A stretch of DNA of 6,885 bases from Actinomycetota bacterium (GTDB lineage Bacteria; Actinomycetota; Acidimicrobiia; Acidimicrobiales; Microtrichaceae), in assembly GCA_009700815.1 (NCBI GenBank), contig WLLG01000111.1, positions 1 to 6,885 on the forward strand, written 5' to 3'. The notes under the pieces are model-generated. The model made no database searches. It saw nothing but the letters and a program-made list of their open reading frames with translations, and was not told the DNA's origin. The translations under genes and the position numbers were made by a program. Below are positions 1 to 5,449 of the stretch, piece after piece. Position 1 is the stretch's first letter. Every line of letters starts with the position of its first letter.

Positions 1-1193
1 CCGCGACTTTCAACATAAAAGCGCTGTTCCTCATCGACTGGACCAACAGTTGATGCATGCGAGCAATGCACATCGTTGTTTTCAATCTCCAGATTGGGAA
101 CCGACTCGGCCCAAGCAGTGTCAGAAAGTTTCAGGTTTCGATTTGTTTGATACGCATTCGACCCACGGGCGTCAGGCTTGATTCGAATCAACCCCGTGTA
201 GACCGAGTGCGAATGGTCAGCGACGGCGCCCTTGAACAACAGCTTTGAAGTGGTGTCGGCAGCTTGATGTTCTTGAAAAGTCCGCAAGTCAAGCATCTGA
301 TGATCGTCCCCGAAATACGCGCTCGACAAGTTGCCGCTTGCCCCTCGCCCAACTAGTCGACAGTCCATGCGCAGGCGTGCGTAGCTGCCACCGATGGCGG
401 CCAATGCCGCATCGAGGGTTGCGTTCTGGCCTACTTCGGCAAGAAAGGTGCCGACCTGCCAAACCTGAGGTCCAACATCTTGAAGCGCGCTATGGCTGAC
501 CCGTGCAGCGCCACCCACCGCCACTTCGGTCACTGGGGCAACAACTGCTGGCACATCTGAAGAAAGCGATGCCTCGATAAACGAGAACTGGCTGTTCTCT
601 CCCCCTCGGACCGAGAGCCGAGGAAAGGTAATTGAGTCAGCTACGTCAACGTAGAACACCACCGCAAGGGGAAGGTTGATCACGAGATTGCGTGGCACAT
701 CAAGGACGACTGGATCAGCCCCGAATGCATCGTTATAGGCCCCAAAGAGATCTGGGGCTTCGTGCATCACTGCGCCGAGAACCTCAGCAGCACCCTTTGG
801 CGTTGCGTCCTCCGGAACGGCACCGAATACCACACCCTGCTGAAGCAGTTCATCGCTCAGTTGGGTTGAAACAATTCGGCCGTTGTAGACCACGACCGAC
901 CCGCCGAGTTGGCCTAATTCCTTGATGAAATCAGAAACAGCAAGAGGGATCTCGTCAGTTGTATGAGCTGCGTCGACGTCTCGAGCCGGGATCATCGCAA
1001 ACTGCTCAAGGTCTAAGTCGCCAATTCGGCTATAGCGCCATTCCTCTGAATCAGTGCTGGGAAACGCCATCCGCGCAGCATCCTCCACTGCAGCATGTCG
1101 TCGCTCTCTCAACCAGGCAGGTCCGTCCAAGGAATCGGCAACTGCGCTACTGAAACTGTCTGTACTCAAGTCTGTGCTCACGTTGCTACTCAC
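1..1193 (-). CDS. sufD: SufD, Fe-S cluster scaffold subunit (3' end beyond window)
   Basis: SufD is a cytoplasmic subunit of the SufBC2D scaffold, which builds Fe-S clusters and passes them to apoproteins. The minus strand is open for 397 codons without a stop; the C-terminus (perhaps 40-60 residues by family length) lies past base 1. Residues 374-393 hold the SufD signature: DVHCSHASTVG, then DEEQRFYVESR. H379 matches the conserved His after Cys-Ser that is important at the SufB-SufD interface. Residues about 165-370 read as the family beta-helix core, and 24-60 (GPAWLRERR ... EEWRYS) match the usual N-terminal helical part. The start is uncertain: GTG at 1193 is the first after an in-frame TAA, GTG at 1181 and TTG at 1169 are alternatives, and none has a good Shine-Dalgarno. 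The gene lies 136 nt downstream of a small Cys-rich gene and about 1.6 kb from sufB, not adjacent to it as usual. The family call is firm; the start is not. Confidence 0.93.
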   Translation of the reverse strand, partial: MSSNVSTDLSTDSFSSAVADSLDGPAWLRERRHAAVEDAARMAFPSTDSEEWRYSRIGDLDLEQFAMIPARDVDAAHTTDEIPLAVSDFIKELGQLGGSVVVYNGRIVSTQLSDELLQQGVVFGAVPEDATPKGAAEVLGAVMHEAPDLFGAYNDAFGADPVVLDVPRNLVINLPLAVVFYVDVADSITFPRLSVRGGENSQFSFIEASLSSDVPAVVAPVTEVAVGGAARVSHSALQDVGPQVWQVGTFLAEVGQNATLDAALAAIGGSYARLRMDCRLVGRGASGNLSSAYFGDDHQMLDLRTFQEHQAADTTSKLLFKGAVADHSHSVYTGLIRIKPDARGSNAYQTNRNLKLSDTAWAESVPNLEIENNDVHCSHASTVGPVDEEQRFYVESR

Positions 1194-1222
1194 GTTGTTC
1201 AGGGGGCGAAACGGCTGAGCAG

Positions 1223-1252
1223 TAATTTACACTATCCGCGTAGGAGAATTAC
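1223..1252. promoter_or_regulatory. Candidate suf operator and promoter upstream of sufD
   Basis: On the minus strand, 1251-1231 reads TAATT then CTCCTACGCGGATAGT. The same element, with one substitution and one inserted T, occurs upstream of sufB at 4184-4205. It lies 38-58 nt before the sufD GTG at 1193. A weak -10-like TAGTGT (1234-1229, minus) overlaps its end. GTAATT (1222-1227) and AATTAC (1247-1252) form perfect outer inverted arms, and TCC-N5-GGA forms an inner dyad. Its presence before both separated suf genes suggests a binding site for one regulator of Fe-S assembly. The regulator itself is not in the window, and the site does not match the SufR, IscR or DtxR/IdeR consensus sequences I know. 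Confidence 0.55.
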
Positions 1253-1329
1253 AGGCGGCGTTCGCCTCGTTAGGTAACTCCGCCGGATCGACCTCAGCCT
1301 GCTCGCCTCTCTGCAAGGGTGTTTGCGGC

Positions 1330-1701
1330 CTAGTCCTTACCCTTCTTGAAGAACTTCTTGATCCCGCCGAAACCCCGAGAACCCTTTGACTTCGCCTCCA
1401 CCTCGGCATCCACCTCGGCCCGAGTCGAATCCACCACAGAGTTGATGATGTCCTCGGCCTCGTCGAGTAGGGCTGCGATCGATGGGTCCTCGCCGATGCC
1501 TTCTGGCTCGGGGGGCGCCGGTGGAGTGACCAACGAGCCGTGGGACCAGTTCACGTCAGCCAAGCGAGGCTGATATGCCGAACAAGGATCTGGGCAGCGC
1601 CAAGGCGCCTCTGGAGCTAAGTCGAGATCGCACTTTCTAACGGCATCCCCATTGGGATAGGTGCGGCTTTCAAAGAACTTGCAACCCTCGCGCATCGGCA
1701 T
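1330..1701 (-). CDS. Small four-cysteine protein in the suf locus, function unknown
   Basis: The 123-residue product has three parts. Residues 1-50 carry four cysteines (C7, C24, C36, C40; spacing C-X16-C-X11-C-X3-C) within a segment rich in Arg, Trp and Pro, including APWRCPDPC. Residues 57-70 are a Pro/Glu linker (TPPAPPEPEG). Residues 73-104 look like an acidic amphipathic helix (LLDEAEDIINSVVDSTRAEV), and the tail is basic (IKKFFKKGKD). Four cysteines in a short domain suggest a zinc or Fe-S site; this is inference. There is no signal peptide or membrane segment, so it is probably cytoplasmic. The start is ATG 1701, with ATG 1695 possible; no Shine-Dalgarno is visible, so it may be leaderless. 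It is co-directional with sufD and 136 nt upstream of it, and shares a 99-bp divergent gap with the PAS-GGDEF gene. I do not recognise a named family. The coherent domain-linker-helix-tail layout and the position make it a credible real gene. Confidence 0.78.
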   Translation of the reverse strand: MPMREGCKFFESRTYPNGDAVRKCDLDLAPEAPWRCPDPCSAYQPRLADVNWSHGSLVTPPAPPEPEGIGEDPSIAALLDEAEDIINSVVDSTRAEVDAEVEAKSKGSRGFGGIKKFFKKGKD

Positions 1702-1731
1702 GTTTACAGTTTGGCAGATAGGCAGCGCAGG

Positions 1732-1751
1732 TAGATTTACCTAGGGTTTTG
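1732..1751 (+). promoter_or_regulatory. Possible control element shared with the esterase upstream region
   Basis: TAGATTTACCTAGGG here resembles TAGATTGACCTAGG at 4325-4338; both contain the palindrome CCTAGG and are followed by T-rich sequence ending in CTG or TTG. This copy is 50-69 nt before the PAS-GGDEF start and 31-50 nt before the start of the divergent Cys4 gene, so it could affect either. Chance similarity is not excluded. Confidence 0.28.
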
Positions 1752-1800
1752 TTGCACTCTGAGGCTTAATCCACGGCCGAGATCTGCCGATACTGCCACC

Positions 1801-2712
1801 ATGACGATTGCTCATCCAGACCTCCAAACATCAGTAGCACGAGCACGTCTCGATTCCGAAGGCCATGTGATCTCGGCCAGCCAATCCTTCGCAGCGATGT
1901 TCAATTCCGACGTCGATGGGGTCCTCGGGACTCACGTGATCACGCTCTGCTCCCCACAGGACTCAGCAGCGGTTCTCTCTGGCTTTGTTCGCGTTGTCGG
2001 CAAAGCGGCAGAGTCAGTGTCGATAGATCTTGATCCCCGACTCACCCGAGGTGACCAACCCAAACTTCGGCTTGATTTTACGTTGGTGCACTCCATCATT
2101 CCCGGGGTTGCCGACACCATCGACTGCACTGCAAGCGATGGCAGAGAACAGACGCGTGCGGAACGACGAAGACGACACAGCCTGATGCAACAGACGCTGC
2201 ATGAAACCGAAGACAGAGAGTCTGGTCTGCCTACCCGCCGCGGCTGCGAGGTACTCCTGGGATCCGCGGTTCGACACTCGGCTAGCACCGGTTCCCCTGT
2301 CTCTCTTCTGCGCTGCGACATTGACGGCATCAGCGAGATTGCGGAGACGCACGGATCAGCCGCGGGCCACGAAGCGGTCAACACGTATCTTGATCGATTC
2401 GCTCAGCGACTCCGCAACAGCGACAGCATTTGCCTAGCGAGCGGCGACACCTTTTTAGTGGTCGCCGAGGATCTCGGTGATGAACAAGACGCTGCGGGTG
2501 TTGCCTACCGCTTGTTGTCTGCCGCGGTGGAACCCGTGCAGGTGGCGGGTGAGGACAGAACCTTTCCCATGACGATTGGCATTGCGGTTGGAGACGGAAC
2601 AGTGACGCCAGCGCAAATGTTTGAGGCAGCGCCACTCGCCTTGGAGCGGGCGCGAGTTGACGGTGTCGGTGGATTCCGAATCATCGACCTGCGCCAACCG
2701 CCGGCCACGTAA
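1801..2712 (+). CDS. PAS-GGDEF protein with degenerate active site
   Basis: This 303-residue protein looks like a signalling protein of the diguanylate cyclase family. Residues about 10-110 resemble a PAS sensor domain (DSEGHVISASQSFAAMF, then GVLGTHVITL). Residues 112-138 are a charged, probably helical linker. Residues 140-297 follow the GGDEF fold: SGLPTRRG stands for the usual DxLTGLPNRR, LLRCDIDGISEI for the first metal-binding strand, ASGDTFLV for the GGDEF loop, and FPMTIGIAVGDG plus LERARVDGVGGFRI for the C-terminal part. The signature is SGDTF (214-218): the first Gly is Ser and the acidic Glu is Thr. The usual Asn-Asp and Gly-Asp after the first strand are also changed (EIAETHG, AAGHEA). 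Loss of the second metal ligand suggests it does not make c-di-GMP and acts as a sensor or binding module; this is inference. ATG 1801 lacks a Shine-Dalgarno; GATACT at 1789-1794 would suit a leaderless message. It is convergent with sufB across 52 nt and separates it from sufD. Confidence 0.85.
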   Translation: MTIAHPDLQTSVARARLDSEGHVISASQSFAAMFNSDVDGVLGTHVITLCSPQDSAAVLSGFVRVVGKAAESVSIDLDPRLTRGDQPKLRLDFTLVHSIIPGVADTIDCTASDGREQTRAERRRRHSLMQQTLHETEDRESGLPTRRGCEVLLGSAVRHSASTGSPVSLLRCDIDGISEIAETHGSAAGHEAVNTYLDRFAQRLRNSDSICLASGDTFLVVAEDLGDEQDAAGVAYRLLSAAVEPVQVAGEDRTFPMTIGIAVGDGTVTPAQMFEAAPLALERARVDGVGGFRIIDLRQPPAT

Positions 2713-2760
2713 GCCAGAGCCAGAGCCAGAGGCAGAGGTAGAGCCTGGGACAGAGCCAAG
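2713..2760. repeat. Hexanucleotide tandem repeat between convergent genes
   Basis: Three perfect GCCAGA units are followed by GGCAGA, GGTAGA, GCCTGG, GACAGA and GCCAAG, all in register. This fills almost the whole 52-nt gap between the PAS-GGDEF stop (2710-2712) and the sufB stop (2765-2767). The decay of units from left to right looks like an old slippage array. There is no hairpin with a T-run, so it is not a standard terminator. The period is a multiple of three, so length change would not shift a frame. Confidence 0.8.
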
Positions 2761-2764
2761 CTCC

Positions 2765-4159
2765 TTAGCCGACCGAACCTTCCATTTGCAGTTCGATCAG
2801 ACGTGACCACTCCACTGCATATTCCATGGGCAAAGTCCTAGTGACAGGTTCGATAAACCCGTTTACTACCATCGACATGGCTTGCTCTTCTGATAGGCCA
2901 CGACTCATCAGGTAGAAGAGTTGCTCGTCAGCCACCTTCGACACGGTGGCCTCGTGGCCAATGATCGCGTCCTGGGCGCCGATCTCCATGTACGGGTAGG
3001 TATCGCTGACCGACTCCTCATCAAGGATGAGTGCATCGCACTGCACATGTGACTTGCAGCCGTATGCGCCTTCTTCGACGCGAACCAAGCCCCGGTAAGA
3101 GGTTTGCCCGCCGTCCTTCGAGATGGACTTCGAGACAATCTTTGAGGTGGTCTCTGGCGCAGCGTGCACCATCTTCGCCCCGGCGTCTTGATGCTGGCCT
3201 GCGCCGGCATAGGCAACCGAGAGCACTTCACCCGATGCCTTCGGGCCGACCATGACCACTCCGGGGTACTTCATGGTTAGGCGTGAACCGATGTTGCCGT
3301 CGATCCATTCCATATGCCCTTCGGCCTCGACCACGGCGCGCTTGGTCACAAGGTTGAAGACGTTGTTCGACCAGTTCTGAATGGTTGTGTAGGTCACGCG
3401 AGCACTTGGCTTCACAATGATTTCAACCACTGCAGAGTGCAGGGAATCAGAGGTGTACGTAGGTGCAGAACACCCTTCGATGTAGTGAACCTTCGAGCCC
3501 TCATCAGCAATAATGAGCGTGCGTTCGAACTGGCCCATGTTCTCTGCGTTGATCCGGAAATAGGCCTGAAGCGGCATCTCAACCTCAACACCTGGCGGAA
3601 CGTAGATGAACGAACCACCCGACCACACTGCAGAATTGAGTGCCGAGAACTTGTTGTCATTACGCGGAATGACTGTTCCGAAATACTGCTTCACAATCTC
3701 TGGATACTCGCGAAGCGCAGTATCCATATCGCAAAAGATCACACCCTGCTGTTCGAGGTCTTCACGATTGCGGTGAAACACCACCTCTGACTCGTACTGA
3801 GCAGTGACTCCTGCCAAGTACTTTCGCTCAGCCTCGGGGATTCCCAACTTCTCGTAAGTGTTCTTGATGGCATCGGGAAGGTCGTCCCAATCACTGACCT
3901 GCTCACTCGTCGGCTTGATGTAGTAGTAGATGTCGTCGAAGTAGATCTCTGACATGTCACCACCCCAAGAGGGCATGGGGCGCTTCAAGAAATACTTGTA
4001 GGCCTTGAGGCGGAACTGCAGCATCCAATCGGGCTCGCCCTTCATCCAAGACATTTCACGGATGATGTCTTCGTTCAAGCCACGCTTTGGCTTGAAGACA
4101 TAATCTTCGGCGTCGCTCCATCCGAGCGAGTACTTCGAAAGGTCAAGATCTAAGGACAT
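2765..4159 (-). CDS. sufB: SufB, Fe-S cluster assembly scaffold protein
   Basis: SufB is the cytoplasmic subunit of SufBC2D on which the nascent Fe-S cluster forms from SufS-derived sulfur. The 464-residue product is full length for the family. The N-terminus (YSLGWSDAEDYVFKPKRGL, then MPSWGGDMSEIYFDDIYYYI) is of the actinobacterial type. The core has GSFIYVPPGVEVEMPLQAYF and VHYIEGCSAPTYTSDSLH; C230 corresponds to the conserved Cys that starts the internal sulfur path. C374 (VQCDAL) corresponds to the cluster-site Cys near the SufD interface. HEATVSKVADEQLFYLMSRG and VVNGFIEPV complete the C-terminal signature. C368 is an extra nearby cysteine. Start ATG 4157-4159 has GGAGG at 4170-4166, spacing 6 nt. 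Unusually, no co-directional suf gene follows directly: a convergent PAS-GGDEF gene comes next. No sufR-type regulator lies upstream; the divergent neighbour is an esterase. Confidence 0.97.
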   Translation of the reverse strand: MSLDLDLSKYSLGWSDAEDYVFKPKRGLNEDIIREMSWMKGEPDWMLQFRLKAYKYFLKRPMPSWGGDMSEIYFDDIYYYIKPTSEQVSDWDDLPDAIKNTYEKLGIPEAERKYLAGVTAQYESEVVFHRNREDLEQQGVIFCDMDTALREYPEIVKQYFGTVIPRNDNKFSALNSAVWSGGSFIYVPPGVEVEMPLQAYFRINAENMGQFERTLIIADEGSKVHYIEGCSAPTYTSDSLHSAVVEIIVKPSARVTYTTIQNWSNNVFNLVTKRAVVEAEGHMEWIDGNIGSRLTMKYPGVVMVGPKASGEVLSVAYAGAGQHQDAGAKMVHAAPETTSKIVSKSISKDGGQTSYRGLVRVEEGAYGCKSHVQCDALILDEESVSDTYPYMEIGAQDAIIGHEATVSKVADEQLFYLMSRGLSEEQAMSMVVNGFIEPVTRTLPMEYAVEWSRLIELQMEGSVG

Positions 4160-4183
4160 ACAGGGCCTCCAACGGGCGGGGGA

Positions 4184-4205
4184 TAATTTCTCCTACGTGG
4201 ATAGT
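4184..4205. promoter_or_regulatory. Candidate suf operator overlapping the sufB -10 region
   Basis: The plus strand reads TAATTT then CTCCTACGTGGATAGT. The core matches the minus-strand element before sufD (1251-1231) at 15 of 16 positions, with TAATT conserved beside it. It lies 25-46 nt before the sufB ATG and covers the putative -10 (TACTAT, 4206-4201 minus). A protein bound here would block sufB transcription, which fits an apo- or holo-Fe-S-sensing repressor; this is inference. Confidence 0.6.
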
Positions 4206-4230
4206 AACAACTCCAGCCACTGATTGACAC
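4201..4230 (-). promoter_or_regulatory. Putative sufB promoter
   Basis: On the minus strand GTGTCA (4230-4225, four of six to the -35 consensus) and TACTAT (4206-4201, a good -10) are 18 nt apart. A start around 4195 would give a leader of roughly 35 nt including the GGAGG before ATG. This is a pattern match only, strengthened by the repeated element on the -10. Confidence 0.42.
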
Positions 4231-4251
4231 GGCGGATCCCGTGAATATCGT
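4224..4251 (+). promoter_or_regulatory. Putative promoter for the esterase gene
   Basis: TTGACA (4224-4229, perfect -35) and TATCGT (4246-4251, four of six to TATAAT) are separated by 16 nt. It would give a long leader of about 180 nt that includes the 16-bp repeats and the G5/C5 hairpin. Its -35 overlaps that of the sufB promoter on the other strand. A second -35-like TTGACC is at 4329-4334 without a clear -10. Confidence 0.35.
4228..4243. promoter_or_regulatory. Inverted repeat CACGG-N6-CCGTG on the divergent promoters
   Basis: CACGG (4228-4232) and CCGTG (4239-4243) are perfect inverted arms around CGGATC. The site overlaps both -35 boxes and the spacer of the rightward promoter, a position suited to a dimeric regulator acting on both directions. 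No family assignment is possible from the sequence. Confidence 0.4.
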
Positions 4252-4287
4252 CTCATGGCTCCAAAGACCCCAAATACGCCAAGTTTG

Positions 4288-4322
4288 AGTAGCGCCAACT
4301 CCAAGTAGCCCCAACTCTAAGT
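4288..4322. repeat. 16-bp tandem direct repeat upstream of the esterase
   Basis: AGTAGCGCCAACTCCA (4288-4303) is followed at once by AGTAGCCCCAACTCTA (4304-4319), 14 of 16 identical, then AGT of a third unit. A looser relative (ATACGCCAAGTTTG, 4274-4287) precedes it. The sequence lies in the divergent control region, 117 nt before the esterase ATG. It could be a set of protein sites at 1.5-turn spacing or a simple slippage duplication. Confidence 0.7.
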
Positions 4323-4324
4323 TT

Positions 4325-4343
4325 TAGATTGACCTAGGTTCTG
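4325..4343 (+). promoter_or_regulatory. Possible control element, second copy of TAGATT-ACCTAGG
   Basis: TAGATTGACCTAGG followed by TTCTG matches the element at 1732-1751. It includes TTGACC, a five-of-six -35 match, and the palindrome ACCTAGGT. It lies 95 nt before the esterase start. It may be a promoter part; evidence is similarity between two copies only. Confidence 0.28.
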
Positions 4344-4361
4344 CGTATCTACTGAGACGAA

Positions 4362-4379
4362 GGGGGCATAACGACCCCC
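4362..4379 (+). other. G5/C5 hairpin in the esterase leader
   Basis: GGGGG (4362-4366) and CCCCC (4375-4379) can pair around the 8-nt loop CATAACGA. It falls in the probable 5' leader of the esterase, about 60 nt before its ATG. There is no T-run, so it is not a typical terminator; a structural or regulatory role is possible but unproven. Confidence 0.35.
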
Positions 4380-4438
4380 CATCAATCCCGTCATCGCGAG
4401 CGACCTGGTGCCTCGCACGAACCAAAGGATGTACTCCT

Positions 4439-5380
4439 ATGCCTGACCCCAGCCTTCTTGACCCGGCACTCAAAGCTCTACTCGACAGCATGGCCGAGTC
4501 GGGCGCTGCCCCAGTCGAATCGCTTTCCGTGCAAGAAGCTCGCGAGTTCAACGAGATGTTCACTGCGTTAGGCGGGGAGGCTGAAGATGTCTCGGCTGTA
4601 GAAGATCTAAAGATCAAAGGAGTCCCCTGTCGGCTCTACCGACCTCTGGGTTCCTCCCCTGAGCAACCAAGCGAGCTACTGCCAGTTTTGGTTTGGTTTC
4701 ATGGAGGCGGTTGGGTTCTCGGGACTCTCGACTCCACAGATTTAACTGCTCGCAGCCTTGCAAACCGCTCGCAGCATCTGGTGGTGGTTGTGGACTACCG
4801 CCTTGCACCCGAGAGCCAATTCCCAGCAGCAGTCGAGGATTGTTGGTCCGTAACCTCCTGGCTTGCCCATGGTGGTGCCGAGTCTCTTGGCGGCGATGCT
4901 GCACAAGTGTCAGTTGGTGGCGATTCAGCGGGTGGCAACTTGGCTGCAGTAGTGAGCATTCTGAGTCGTGACGCAGCCCTTGCGCTGCGTCGACAAATTC
5001 TTGTCTACCCGGTCACTGATGTTGCAAACGAGTCTGCTTCCTATGTCGAAAACGGGACGGGACACCTCTTGACTACAGACACCATGCGTTGGTTTATCCA
5101 GAACTACACGTCGCCTGATCAACGATCAGACTGGCGCGCTTCGCCGCTGCTTGCCGAGAACCTGTCAGGTGTTGCACCGGCATACGTACTGACTGCTGGG
5201 TTCGATCCCCTTCGAGATGAGGGCCGGGCCTACGCAGACCGACTCCTCGATGCTGGGGTCTCGGTGACTCAGCAGGGGTTTCCAACTGCCATTCATGCCT
5301 TCTTAAACTTGGGAGGAGTTACGCCTCTCGCCGCCGAGGCCATCGATGCAATCGCGGCCGCGCTTGAAATCGAGACGTGA
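4439..5380 (+). CDS. Alpha/beta-hydrolase, hormone-sensitive-lipase-type esterase (family IV)
   Basis: The 313-residue protein is of typical length for HSL-family carboxylesterases, which hydrolyse short- to medium-chain acyl esters. The oxyanion-hole motif HGGGW is at 88-92, and the nucleophile elbow GDSAGG at 161-166 gives S163. The acid is D256 in AGFDPLRDEG, and the base is H286 in IHAFLN. VVVDYRLAPESQFPAAVED (116-134) is the characteristic strand after the oxyanion hole, and residues 1-60 form the cap-like N-terminal part. No signal peptide is seen, so it is probably cytoplasmic. Start ATG 4439 has AAAGGA at 4424-4429, 9 nt upstream. It is divergent from sufB and convergent with the SAP-domain gene across 69 nt, so it is probably monocistronic. 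The physiological substrate cannot be read from sequence; lipid, ester drug or xenobiotic esters are all possible. Confidence 0.93.
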   Translation: MPDPSLLDPALKALLDSMAESGAAPVESLSVQEAREFNEMFTALGGEAEDVSAVEDLKIKGVPCRLYRPLGSSPEQPSELLPVLVWFHGGGWVLGTLDSTDLTARSLANRSQHLVVVVDYRLAPESQFPAAVEDCWSVTSWLAHGGAESLGGDAAQVSVGGDSAGGNLAAVVSILSRDAALALRRQILVYPVTDVANESASYVENGTGHLLTTDTMRWFIQNYTSPDQRSDWRASPLLAENLSGVAPAYVLTAGFDPLRDEGRAYADRLLDAGVSVTQQGFPTAIHAFLNLGGVTPLAAEAIDAIAAALEIET

Positions 5381-5403
5381 ATGAAGCCGCTGACCTGAGT
5401 AAT

Positions 5404-5423
5404 CCTGCAGGGTGCCCTTCAGG
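5404..5423. terminator. Possible bidirectional hairpin between convergent genes
   Basis: CCTG-C-AGGG-TG-CCCT-T-CAGG is an imperfect 20-nt palindrome: eight pairs with one central mismatch. It lies in the 69-nt gap between the esterase stop (5380) and the SAP gene stop (5450). No T-run follows directly on either strand. Position is the main support. Confidence 0.35.
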
Positions 5424-5449
5424 GGAATCCATCGGCCTAAAAATAGTGC

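Noticed and set aside
1..1193. sufD as a pseudogene or a non-coding region
   Set aside because: Codon-by-codon reading of the minus strand gives 397 codons with no stop or frameshift; only the window edge hides its end.
1253..1267. Terminator hairpin AGGCG-N5-CGCCT after the Cys4 gene
   Set aside because: The stem is only 5 bp and no T-run follows on the minus strand.
57..1277. Several short plus-strand open frames, such as 57-248, 245-499 and 692-925
   Set aside because: They lie opposite the continuous sufD frame, have no recognisable domains and read as Arg/Pro/Ser-rich shadow sequence.
1932..2384. Minus-strand open frame of 150 codons
   Set aside because: It is antisense to the PAS-GGDEF gene, whose domain pattern is clear, and has no family-like sequence.
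3314..3790. Plus-strand open frame of 158 codons
   Set aside because: It is antisense to sufB, which is full length and strongly conserved there.
4325..4343. IdeR/DtxR iron box
   Set aside because: Only about 11 of 19 positions fit the consensus and the dyad arms do not match; the CCTAGG core alone is not enough.
4615..4904. Minus-strand open frame inside the esterase
   Set aside because: It is antisense to the catalytic core of the hydrolase and carries no recognisable motif.
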